A DNA stretch of 22,861 bases, from assembly GCA_001460835.1 (NCBI GenBank), contig CYKH01002092.1, forward strand, positions 49,688 through 72,548, in the 5' to 3' direction. Source of the DNA: Bodo saltans (taxonomy: Eukaryota; Euglenozoa; Kinetoplastea; Eubodonida; Bodonidae). Under the pieces are notes generated by a model. The model searched no databases and was not told the DNA's origin. It was given only the letters and a program-made list of their open reading frames with translations. Below, one piece after another: positions 1 through 7,777 of the stretch (its first letter is position 1; every line of letters starts with the position of its first letter). The translations under genes and the position numbers were made by a program.

Positions 1-7
1 GAATAGA

Positions 8-31
8 TTTTCTTTTTCTGAGTAAAGGCAG
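8..31 (+). promoter_or_regulatory. Putative spliced-leader acceptor of the CAP-domain gene
   Basis: A pyrimidine tract at about 8-19 is followed by AG at 21-22 and a second AG at 30-31 that touches the ATG at 32. This is the usual trans-splice acceptor arrangement in kinetoplastids. Which AG is used cannot be told from sequence alone. Confidence 0.5.
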
Positions 32-940
32 ATGAAGCCCACAAAAAATATTGCTGCCTTGGTGTGCTCAGTTCTCTTGCTTGTCCATGACTCGTATCTG
101 CTGGCAGACGCACTGCCCGTTCCGGATTGCATGGTGAACATTTCATCGTCAGATATCTCCGCAGACACCACGTTATCGTCGCAAGAAATGTACGCACTCC
201 TAGCTGTTCACAACAACGCTCGTAACGGCATTCGCTACGCCACGTCGATGCCACTAATGCAATGGAGTTCTGCGTTAGCAGCTGAAGTGGCTACATGGGT
301 GAAGAAGTGTGACCAGAGCACCACGTGGAGTGATGCCAGTGTGGGGTTCAACCTTGGGTTTGGTGATGACTCTCAAGTATGGGCCGTTGCCAACGGCTGG
401 GCGAGCCAGAGTTCAAACTACACGTACACCACTAGTACTTGCACGACGTCCACCGTGACGCCCGCCGTATGTGGGACATGCTCCTCTGGCAATTTTAAGT
501 ACTGCAACAGCTACTTGCAGATCATTTGGGCTTCCTCGACAAGTATGGGCTGCGCAAAATCTCAATGCACCTCATCGTCTGGTGCCGCCACAACTTGGGT
601 CATGTGTGCCTACTCGCCTCGAGGACTCATCGCCAATCAAGCACCGTACGAAAGTAGCAGCACTGCCTTGGTTGGTTGCCAATACCCATCCCCTGCGGCG
701 AGCGATCCAGGCACCTCAACCTGGAAAGTACTGGGCGGCATCGGTGCCGGAATTTTAATGTTGCTGGGTGGCGGGGCGTACATGTACATGGATGGGGGTG
801 ATGCCTGCTGCTGTGACGGTAAGAAGAAGAAAGAGCGTAGAATGTACGACGCCGACGCCATGGATCAACTCAACACAACACAGGTTGCCATTCTAAGCCC
901 GCCTGTCGTAGACGCAATTCCTATGAACAACAGCGTCTAA
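32..940 (+). CDS. CAP/SCP-domain protein with signal peptide and C-terminal membrane anchor
   Basis: A 302-residue predicted type I membrane protein. A hydrophobic segment at residues about 6-26 looks like a signal peptide. The CAP (SCP/TAPS, PR-1) domain spans about residues 50-210: it has the HNNAR motif, a degenerate CAP1 box (SYLQIIWASS, then MGCAKSQC) and a CAP2-like box (WVMCAYSPRG). The usual CAP1 histidine is serine here and the GEN motif reads GFN, so the family's metal-binding cavity is probably lost. A glycine-rich transmembrane helix follows at about residues 234-255. A short basic tail starting with a CCC cluster could be palmitoylated. The extracellular part is rich in Cys, Ser and Thr, which fits a surface protein. 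The start is the first ATG after the acceptor at 21-31. CAP proteins often bind sterols or act at the cell surface; the role here is unknown. Confidence 0.85.
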   Translation: MKPTKNIAALVCSVLLLVHDSYLLADALPVPDCMVNISSSDISADTTLSSQEMYALLAVHNNARNGIRYATSMPLMQWSSALAAEVATWVKKCDQSTTWSDASVGFNLGFGDDSQVWAVANGWASQSSNYTYTTSTCTTSTVTPAVCGTCSSGNFKYCNSYLQIIWASSTSMGCAKSQCTSSSGAATTWVMCAYSPRGLIANQAPYESSSTALVGCQYPSPAASDPGTSTWKVLGGIGAGILMLLGGGAYMYMDGGDACCCDGKKKKERRMYDADAMDQLNTTQVAILSPPVVDAIPMNNSV

Positions 941-1271
941 AGCATCTTCGAGTTGCGCCCTCATTTTGTTGCATGTAAATGACCCACTGGAAAGGACGTT
1001 GAAACGAAGTTGCTAAGAACACAAGTGCATGTTGAATAACATGTCGCAGCCTCTTTTGTCCAGTCCATGGGAGGGCAATAAGCGCACAATTATAGGATCA
1101 TATCGAACGTTATCCTCCTGTCGGAATGCTTGTCCCTCCGGCTTTGTTTTCTTAAACTTTCTTCGATTTCCTAATTTGAAGTCTGCTTCTTGATTGTTGT
1201 GGCTCCAAAATTTTGTTTCGCGTGGTCTCATGAAAAGTAGCAAACCAAAACACTGTTGACCCCCACACAAG
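941..1271. other. Intergenic spacer with processing signals
   Basis: About 330 bases without a supportable gene. It holds the 3' UTR of the CAP-domain gene and the 5' UTR and acceptor of the next gene. Pyrimidine-rich stretches lie at about 1142-1171, with AG at 1180-1181, and again just before AG at 1236-1237. The open frame on the minus strand here has no recognisable protein and opposes the direction of all other genes. Confidence 0.6.
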
Positions 1272-3353
1272 ATGGCGGAATTCCAACAAGGATACGTATT
1301 GCAGCTGCTGCAAGAAGCTAGGAATTACATCGATGAAGCCGACGACCCTCGAGAAGCGATCCAGGAAAGTCCGGTGATTATGGGCTTGATTCAGCAGCTG
1401 CTACAGCTGGCCCTGAAAGATCAAGAAGGCCCTGAAACCGCAACTACTACATCAGGCCAGGAAGATGACACCACCAATCCAAACAGCAGCAGCGGTGGAG
1501 ATGTACCTAGGCCTCGAACAGCGACCCCTCCCCCGCCACATATCACCACCCCATTAAGCGACGCTCCCCCTCGAGTATTTGATCCAGTCGACCCTGACCC
1601 AGCGTGGATTCCTAAAGTGATTGTGCCGGCATCTAACAGTGAGGAGTTACTCGTTTCTGCAGAGTGCAGCGTCTGCGGCATGGATGGCGTCAAAGGCACA
1701 TTCTTTCGAAGAGGTTTCACTTGTTCCAGATGTATCGGGCATCATCGATTACTGAATCGCAGCGAACCAGGGGCCACCAGTGCGTCCCGGCTGACGATGA
1801 TGGAAGGGCACCATTATTACGCCTCTCGATGCCCGACAAAGGAGTGCAACGGTTTTACATCATCGTCCTCGTCAACGTCGCCAACTACGTCGACGAGCAG
1901 CAGTCCAAGTGCATTACCAACCACATCCACGACGGCTCTGCCTGACAACGTTGCGTATCTTGTTTCATTTGTTCCTCACCCATCCGAAGACAACGCGACA
2001 CGAAACGGCCTTGAGGTTAGCGCCGCATTCCGCCGTAGGACACTAGAACAGCTACGCTTGATAGCGCACCCTAGTATGTTGTTTCTTTTCAGTTGCGGTG
2101 AAGACAAAACTCGTCGCCGTACTTTTTTTGTCCATGAAGCGGCAACTCCACTGGCGCAACTCGTCCTCACCCAGCGCAACGATGCCAATACTGACCCATT
2201 GGTTGATGTGGGGTCTTACTCATTTTTCAATCCCGGGACCGGCGATGGTGAGGAGCCAACATCAGCATTATCTCCCGCCTCTTCCCCGTCGCCTGCCACA
2301 CCGCCACGGGCGGACTCCTCGTCCACGTTAGATCTTAGTGTCGGCACTCTCATTCAAACCCACGTTGGCTTACGAGTCCCCGGTCAGCACGTGGAGTGGG
2401 TTCGGAAAGTCGCCTTCGCTGGGCTCGATGCGCTGGAACACTTGCACTCGCACCACATGCACCATGGACACTGTACCCCCTCTCATTTGTACGTCGATGA
2501 CCACGGCACCATCAAGCTCAAAGCAACGATCGTAGGAGGTCTGGACTGGCAGCATCACGTGCATGTCAACGGCGAGAGTCGTTTCTTGCCACCAGAAGCG
2601 GCAACAAATCAACGCCACGGTCAACTGCTGCCCACATCTGTAGCAGTCGACTTATTTATGCTTGGTGGGACCCTCGTTGAGTTGCTGCTGAGGCCGTTTG
2701 TGGGTACGTGCGGTGATAGCGAGGCATCTGACGATGATGACCGCCCAAAATTTGAAGACTTAACGCCAGTAGAAATGCTGAAACGAGCTCAAGCATCTTG
2801 TCGGAGTGACAATTCCGTAAGTGGGAGCTTAGAAGTATTTTTCTCGTTTTTGGAAGGACTCGTGCACACAACTCCCTCGGAACGCCCATCTTCTGCAAAG
2901 AGTGCGCTGCGCCATCCCGTGTTTACATCACTGCGCGTTGTGAATGGAATTCCAGCAGAAACGATGGGCGCCACCATCACCGTCCGCCATGAAGGTGACG
3001 CAGGGGCGGGTGACGTCAGTGGTGGGGACTCTGCAGTAGGGAGCTCCTATGATTTGAGACGGAATCGCACAGTCTCGTGGAGAGCTGATACGAAGCCGCT
3101 CATCGATACGAATGAAGTCCACAGCGCCGGGCTGTTGTGGTTCCACCGCGGTGATGCAGATTCACAATCGCAGCTGAGCAAATTCTTAGCGGAGCACGGC
3201 CCTAAGTTCCAATTAGTGCGCTCTGCCCGCAGCAGCATGACGCTGTACAGTTTGAAGTCGGATCCCAGACGACGTCGTGCCGCGTCGGTGACGGACAGAG
3301 TGGGATCACCGATGCTGTTCGCATCTAGCGCAACATCGGTCGCCTCCCATTAG
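1272..3353 (+). CDS. Zinc-ribbon protein with SCY1-like pseudokinase domain
   Basis: A 693-residue protein. The N terminus (about 1-55) is predicted helical, followed by a Pro/Thr-rich linker. A four-cysteine zinc ribbon has CxxC at 132/135 and CxxC at 151/154. After a Ser/Thr-rich low-complexity segment comes a kinase-like fold. An alpha-C to beta-5 region reads AFRRRTLEQLRLIAHPSM, then FFVHEAATPLAQL, close to the TEAVTPL region of SCY1-like pseudokinases. The catalytic-loop equivalent at about 397-401 is HHGHC instead of HRD. The DFG position is not conserved, while an APE-like PPEA and a helix-F-like DLFMLGGTLVELL remain. A P-loop and VAIK lysine are not evident. It should therefore be a scaffold rather than an active kinase. 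SCY1-like proteins act in membrane traffic and tRNA export, but the HEAT repeats of that family are not visible. Function is unassigned; the pseudokinase call is moderately firm. Confidence 0.8.
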   Translation: MAEFQQGYVLQLLQEARNYIDEADDPREAIQESPVIMGLIQQLLQLALKDQEGPETATTTSGQEDDTTNPNSSSGGDVPRPRTATPPPPHITTPLSDAPPRVFDPVDPDPAWIPKVIVPASNSEELLVSAECSVCGMDGVKGTFFRRGFTCSRCIGHHRLLNRSEPGATSASRLTMMEGHHYYASRCPTKECNGFTSSSSSTSPTTSTSSSPSALPTTSTTALPDNVAYLVSFVPHPSEDNATRNGLEVSAAFRRRTLEQLRLIAHPSMLFLFSCGEDKTRRRTFFVHEAATPLAQLVLTQRNDANTDPLVDVGSYSFFNPGTGDGEEPTSALSPASSPSPATPPRADSSSTLDLSVGTLIQTHVGLRVPGQHVEWVRKVAFAGLDALEHLHSHHMHHGHCTPSHLYVDDHGTIKLKATIVGGLDWQHHVHVNGESRFLPPEAATNQRHGQLLPTSVAVDLFMLGGTLVELLLRPFVGTCGDSEASDDDDRPKFEDLTPVEMLKRAQASCRSDNSVSGSLEVFFSFLEGLVHTTPSERPSSAKSALRHPVFTSLRVVNGIPAETMGATITVRHEGDAGAGDVSGGDSAVGSSYDLRRNRTVSWRADTKPLIDTNEVHSAGLLWFHRGDADSQSQLSKFLAEHGPKFQLVRSARSSMTLYSLKSDPRRRRAASVTDRVGSPMLFASSATSVASH

Positions 3354-3922
3354 ATCCTCGTCGTGCTTTTCTTTTCTTAAAAAAAATTCGTGTTAGGCGT
3401 TATGATTCTCACCAAACTTTGTCCTGTGAGATGAAGCCCGAATTGTAGGTTATTAGAGGTTTTGGCCGCCAGATGCGTTTCTCAGTTGTTTGTCAAAGAA
3501 GCGTTTTTATGTCGATCATACATCTATTTTGTTTTGCCACATCACATTCATGACTTCTCTTTATCGTCGTGTTTCGATTCAATGTGTCACCGACATTTGG
3601 GTATCTGAAAGGCTCGTTGCTTCGAGGTAAGCCTGTGTGTGCCTTGAACACGCACTTGCCCGCTGAACCCTCCTCCCTCCTGTATCACATGCTTTGTTTG
3701 ATTCACAAACAATATCGGACGACGACCCCCAATTTCAGTGATTTTTTTCCCCCACAAAAATCGAAGTAAACAACAGTGAATCCTCCTCTGTTCAACCACC
3801 TTGTTCTTCGCGATGGGTACTCGTTCTTCCACTTTTTTTTGTGTGTTAACTCAGGCCCAGGTGAATGAAAGCTCTCTCATCGTGATTCACACCACCACAA
3901 CTCTTCCCACTATTCTCATCAG
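3354..3922. other. Intergenic spacer with processing signals
   Basis: About 570 bases with no convincing gene. Several T- and C-rich stretches occur, at about 3737-3755 and 3821-3840, and another runs into the next start. A 66-codon frame at 3569-3769 was considered, but it has no recognisable domain. A tiny upstream frame starts at 3865 and ends at 3885; it would lie in the 5' UTR only if the AG at 3853-3854 is the acceptor. Confidence 0.6.
3821..3922 (+). promoter_or_regulatory. Putative spliced-leader acceptor region of the methyltransferase gene
   Basis: There are two candidate acceptors. One is a tract at 3821-3840 ending in eight T, followed by AG at 3853-3854. The other is a C/T-rich tract at about 3899-3920 followed by AG at 3921-3922, directly abutting the ATG at 3923. 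Use of the first would leave a six-codon upstream frame (3865-3885) in the mRNA; use of the second would remove it. Confidence 0.45.
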
Positions 3923-5341
3923 ATGTTGTCGTTCTTTCGTCGACTGGACACTTTCACGTCTCGGAATTGGGTTGCACTCGGCGGCGCCTCATTTGTAGTC
4001 GTTTCAGGTGGCGTCACGTACGAAGTCGTTCGCCGAAATCGAGTCACTGCTGTCTTGCACGACGCCGATTGTGTCAAGCGTGTTGAAGTTGCCCGATATC
4101 CATGTGAAGTGTTGCGAGGCTACGACGTTGTTGTCTCCAACCACTTTTACAAGTCGGACAAGGTATCCGAGTCGGTGTCGTCATGGTTGCGCCGATCGCT
4201 GCTCCCTGTGTGGATGCAGGAGGACCCTGAATCGATCAACACTGAATTTCGCAATGGGCGTGGTGATCGTGTCTCCGAGGATGTCAAAGCGCTGCAGAAG
4301 AATCGCCTTTCAAGTGTTCGCCAAACATCATCGCCATCGCCGCATGGAGATGTGGCTTCCACCACGGCACCCTCTGTCGCTGTGCAGCCGTTGATGGAGT
4401 GGCCTGCAGGGACTAGTCGCTACTGTGGCATGACCATCGAGCCAAGTCGGCGAGAGCCACAAGAGAACAGAGGCTTCCTGCGATCCTTGGTGGACCGGTC
4501 CACGCAGCAAACTTTAGTGAAGTGTCACTCTGGTCGGGGAGCGTCCACCACTACATCATCAGCGTCGGCATGTGAGAGCGTCCCGGAATTCCTCTCAGCG
4601 CCGTACCTGAGGTCCATGCTGGCAGTGTTCGGCCTCTTACCGCAACCGTTGCCCCCATTGCGTGTTTGTTTTCTTGGTGTAGGCGGTGGTGCGCTTCCCA
4701 TGTTTATTCAGCGTCACTTCGCGCCATCGATTGTACGAATGGACTTGGTCGATGTGGAGCCTCAGGTGCTGACCGCAGCAACTGAAATGATGGGCCTTAG
4801 GCAAATGATGCAGGCCCCCTATTACTGCCATGCTGTTGACGCTGCTGCGTTCTTGCAGCAACGTGATCCGACGCAGGGAGGAATGACTCCCATCGTTGGC
4901 TCGTCGCCTTTTGTCGATGAAGAAGGAATTGCCCTGTCCCCCACTCTGGCTGTCGCTGCTACTACGCCTGATGTGCGTAGTGCCTATGACGTGATATTTG
5001 TGGATGTGTTTGTGGGGTCAGAGACACCAGCCCACCTCCAGAGTAAGGCATTCATGCAGAGCGTGCAGCGGTCGTTGTCTCCCTTCGGCGTCGCGTCCTT
5101 CAACCTTCCTTCGTCGGATCGAGAGTTTGTGAAGGATTGCTGTGAGGTGTTTGGGCAGAAGAATGTGTTTGTCGCTTCCTGCCGGCACTCCGCCAACAAC
5201 GTTGTGTTCGCCATGAAGCGTAATACCAACGAGGGCATGTCACGTCGTCACATTATGCGGCGTGCGAATGAGTTGTGCAAAGTGTATCGTCTGCCCTATG
5301 ATGTGAGCGCACACTTTCCCTTGTGGTGGACTGTTGTCTGA
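3923..5341 (+). CDS. METTL13 C-terminal-like / spermidine-synthase-fold methyltransferase with N-terminal membrane anchor
   Basis: A 472-residue protein. A hydrophobic stretch at about 17-36 after two arginines suggests an N-terminal signal anchor or a mitochondrial or ER membrane segment. The C-terminal half is a Rossmann methyltransferase. The SAM-binding loop reads FLGVGGGALP at about 250-258. The acidic strand-2 end reads DLVDVEPQV, and a strand-4 region reads YDVIFVDVF, followed by a typical post-motif strand. The order and spacing, plus a conserved-looking CGMTIEP and FLSAPYLRSM region upstream, resemble the C-terminal domain of METTL13, which methylates the N terminus of eEF1A in animals. 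Polyamine synthase is less likely because the aminopropyltransferase signature is absent. The substrate is unknown. The N-terminal seven-beta-strand domain of METTL13 is missing, so only one half of that architecture is present. Confidence 0.8.
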   Translation: MLSFFRRLDTFTSRNWVALGGASFVVVSGGVTYEVVRRNRVTAVLHDADCVKRVEVARYPCEVLRGYDVVVSNHFYKSDKVSESVSSWLRRSLLPVWMQEDPESINTEFRNGRGDRVSEDVKALQKNRLSSVRQTSSPSPHGDVASTTAPSVAVQPLMEWPAGTSRYCGMTIEPSRREPQENRGFLRSLVDRSTQQTLVKCHSGRGASTTTSSASACESVPEFLSAPYLRSMLAVFGLLPQPLPPLRVCFLGVGGGALPMFIQRHFAPSIVRMDLVDVEPQVLTAATEMMGLRQMMQAPYYCHAVDAAAFLQQRDPTQGGMTPIVGSSPFVDEEGIALSPTLAVAATTPDVRSAYDVIFVDVFVGSETPAHLQSKAFMQSVQRSLSPFGVASFNLPSSDREFVKDCCEVFGQKNVFVASCRHSANNVVFAMKRNTNEGMSRRHIMRRANELCKVYRLPYDVSAHFPLWWTVV

Positions 5342-5381
5342 CGAGGGGTCAGGAAAGAGGAAAAACCCCGTTGTTTGTGAG

Positions 5382-5422
5382 CTTTCTTTTTTCTCCTCCT
5401 ACTCATTGTGCACACTTTTCAG
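5382..5422 (+). promoter_or_regulatory. Putative spliced-leader acceptor of the Hsp70-TPR gene
   Basis: A strong pyrimidine tract (5382-5404) is followed by AG at 5421-5422. This placement excludes the in-frame ATG at 5408 from the mature mRNA and leaves ATGs at 5447 and 5489. Confidence 0.55.
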
Positions 5423-5488
5423 CTAACCTACTGTGTTTTTTTGTGGATGTCTTGCGTTGAGAAAGGTAAACCTCGTAGGTTCGTAGAA

Positions 5489-7591
5489 ATGGCAGAGTCG
5501 GCCGAAGCCCCAACCGTTCTTTTGTCGTATTCCCTCGGCGTTGACGTTGGCTACAATGTGTCACGTCTCGCCCTGCTCGAGGCAACATCTAAAATGCCGA
5601 AGATACTTCGCAACGAGCTTGCAAATGAAAGCACACCAACATCCATTGCCTTCCCCCCTGGTGAGGCACGCATGTACGGTGACAACGCAACCTCGAAAGA
5701 GATTTCAAAACCACAATGTGCCGTTGGTGATCTTGTGCAATGGGCCCACCGACATGCAACGGAAACTCGTAGCGTAGGAGATGTGGATGAGCTCGCCGCG
5801 TCGAGTGCTCTCGGTTTCTTCTTGCGCAACCTTCTCACCTTTGTGCCCAAGGAATCTCTCGCTGCGGCGAAGGTCACCATCTCCGTCCCTCCAACGTGCT
5901 CGGAGGCGGGGCTCATCGCCACCAAGTCTGCCGCAGTTCTTGCTGGTATTCCAGCTGAGCGTGTGTTTCTTGCAAGCTCGTCGGAAGCCATTCTTGCGTA
6001 CATGCACCACTCCCAACGCACATCTCTCCCCTCCGGTGAGGGTGCATCGCCGTTGCCTGTGGTAGTCATCGATGTTGGCAAGGGCAACGCCTCGGTTACA
6101 GCCGCAACCCTTACTGCGGAGAAGATCACGATTCTGTCGTCCAAGGCCATCGCTGTTGGCTCCCAGCACATTGACGACGCGATTGCAGAGCACGTAGTCA
6201 AGCAACTTGATGCCAAGCATAAGGGAAGCGCTCTGCGCAACCACGCGAAGTCCTTCCAAAAGATCCTGCGTGAGTGCCGCAAGGCTAATCAAATGCTTTC
6301 GTCAGTTGATTCGGCGAAGGTTCAGGCCGAAGGTCTTAAGGACGACATCGACGTGAATCTTCCCGTCACGCGCAAAGAAGCAGACGAGTTGGCTGCGCCT
6401 TTCCTCGATCAGTTGGTCAATCTGTTCAAGGAGACAGTTGCGGAGCACGGTGCGACGCTGCGTAGCGGACCCACCAATGAAGTGCGCGTTGAGTGCGTTG
6501 GTGCAGGCTGGCGAAGCTCATGCATTACAGACGCTATTAAGAGCATTTTTGGCGTCACTCGCATTGGTGTTTCCCTTGATGGAAACATGGCGGTTGGGGA
6601 GGGTTGCGCCATCCTTGGCGCCGTTGTTGACGCCTCTATCCGCAAATCAGATGCTGAAGAGGGCCGTGATGCGCTTCACACGGTAGAACTCGAAGGTTTC
6701 ATCTCGCCGAATCGTGTCGTTGATACGCTACCCGCGGAAACCCTTGCATCCCTTGCTCAAACTGAGGAAATTCTCCTTGCTCAAGACGAAGTCATTCACG
6801 TTCGTATTCGTGCGATCAACGCTCTGGACTCGTACGTCCTCCAAACCCTGGATGCGGCGTACCACTGCACCAAAGACTCCGCTCGACAGGACGAGCTCCG
6901 ATCAGCACTCCTCGAGGATGAGGAGTACGCAAGAGACGACTGCAACGGCGATGCGGTGGACGTTATTGAGGGTCGCCTCGAAGCCTTGCGCGCACGCATT
7001 GCGGAGAAGTTCCCCGAGGTCGCTGCCCATTACGAAGCCAAGAAGGCAGAAGAGCAGAGGAAGGACGAAGAGCTAAAGCGTCTCAGTGAGCTGGCTCAGT
7101 CAGAAGAGAAGGAGCTGAAGAGTGACCCCCAGCGCCTGCGTGCCGCGCAGCAACGCCGTGAGCAGGGTCAGAATCTGTTCAAGCAAGAGCATTGGGCCGA
7201 ATCACAAACGCGCTTCGTTCAAGCGCTCTCAATTCTCGGTGAGCTGTACGACCTCAAGGATGAAGAGAACAAGAAGAAGAAGGATGAAATTGCTCTGTCC
7301 TGCCACTTGAACATTTCGTCGTGCAGCATTAAGCTGCAGATGTGGCGTAATGCGCTCAACAATGCCACTAGCGCTCTGGAGCTCTCCCCCCAAAACCCAA
7401 AGGCGCTTTTCCGCCGAGGCCAAGCGGCATCGATGATGAACGATTACGCTACTGCCCGTGCCGATCTTGAGCTTGCTAAGCAGCTTACCAATGGCGATGC
7501 TGGTGTTGCAGCAGAGCTCGATGCGGTGAACGCGAAAGAAGCTGCCGAGAAGAGCAAGGAGAAGAAGATGTTCTCTCGCATGTTTGCGTAA
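5489..7591 (+). CDS. Hsp70-like ATPase domain with helical lid and C-terminal TPR, no evident beta-sandwich
   Basis: About 700 residues from the ATG at 5489; an in-frame ATG at 5447 would add 14. The N-terminal nucleotide-binding domain has a first phosphate motif LGVDVGYNVSR (16-26) and a degenerate second one, IDVGKGNASV, near 195. An adenosine-motif equivalent, VGAGWRSS, lies near 338 and the closing GEGCAILGAVV near 375. The family forms are GIDLGTT and DLGGGTFDVS, so key threonines and glycines are changed and ATPase activity is doubtful. Only about 65 residues separate the end of this domain from a lid-like helix (AINALDSYVLQ, about 442), against about 160 in Hsp70. The peptide-binding beta-sandwich therefore seems absent. 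A charged coiled coil follows, then about three TPR helix pairs (about 550-680) and a basic tail. There is no EEVD terminus. It is probably a cochaperone or Hsp110-like exchange factor; that role is inferred. Confidence 0.85.
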   Translation: MAESAEAPTVLLSYSLGVDVGYNVSRLALLEATSKMPKILRNELANESTPTSIAFPPGEARMYGDNATSKEISKPQCAVGDLVQWAHRHATETRSVGDVDELAASSALGFFLRNLLTFVPKESLAAAKVTISVPPTCSEAGLIATKSAAVLAGIPAERVFLASSSEAILAYMHHSQRTSLPSGEGASPLPVVVIDVGKGNASVTAATLTAEKITILSSKAIAVGSQHIDDAIAEHVVKQLDAKHKGSALRNHAKSFQKILRECRKANQMLSSVDSAKVQAEGLKDDIDVNLPVTRKEADELAAPFLDQLVNLFKETVAEHGATLRSGPTNEVRVECVGAGWRSSCITDAIKSIFGVTRIGVSLDGNMAVGEGCAILGAVVDASIRKSDAEEGRDALHTVELEGFISPNRVVDTLPAETLASLAQTEEILLAQDEVIHVRIRAINALDSYVLQTLDAAYHCTKDSARQDELRSALLEDEEYARDDCNGDAVDVIEGRLEALRARIAEKFPEVAAHYEAKKAEEQRKDEELKRLSELAQSEEKELKSDPQRLRAAQQRREQGQNLFKQEHWAESQTRFVQALSILGELYDLKDEENKKKKDEIALSCHLNISSCSIKLQMWRNALNNATSALELSPQNPKALFRRGQAASMMNDYATARADLELAKQLTNGDAGVAAELDAVNAKEAAEKSKEKKMFSRMFA

Positions 7592-7645
7592 CTGGATCGG
7601 TCACAACGAAACGCCCAAGAAGTAAAAACCTATGACTGATAGAAC

Positions 7646-7675
7646 ATTATTATTATTATTATTGTTATTATTATT
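7646..7675. repeat. ATT/TTA trinucleotide microsatellite
   Basis: About ten tandem ATT units with one G interruption lie in the 3' UTR of the Hsp70-TPR gene, 54 bases after the stop. It is a simple repeat and likely length-variable. Confidence 0.9.
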
Positions 7676-7710
7676 GCAGAATGAGCAGAGGACATTTGTC
7701 GAGCACCCCC

Positions 7711-7744
7711 TTTACTTGATTGTCCTATTCAACTTTTTCACCAG
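7711..7744 (+). promoter_or_regulatory. Putative spliced-leader acceptor of the M29-like gene
   Basis: A pyrimidine-rich run ending in CTTTTTCACC is followed by AG at 7743-7744, 33 bases before the ATG at 7778, with no intervening ATG in frame. Confidence 0.55.
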
Positions 7745-7777
7745 TTTTGATGCGATTGTGTAACACAAATTAAAGAC

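Noticed and set aside
5551-6292. Two overlapping minus-strand open frames of 243 and 195 residues opposite the Hsp70-TPR gene
   Set aside because: No recognisable domain, no splice signal on that strand, and the + strand protein has clear Hsp70 motifs.
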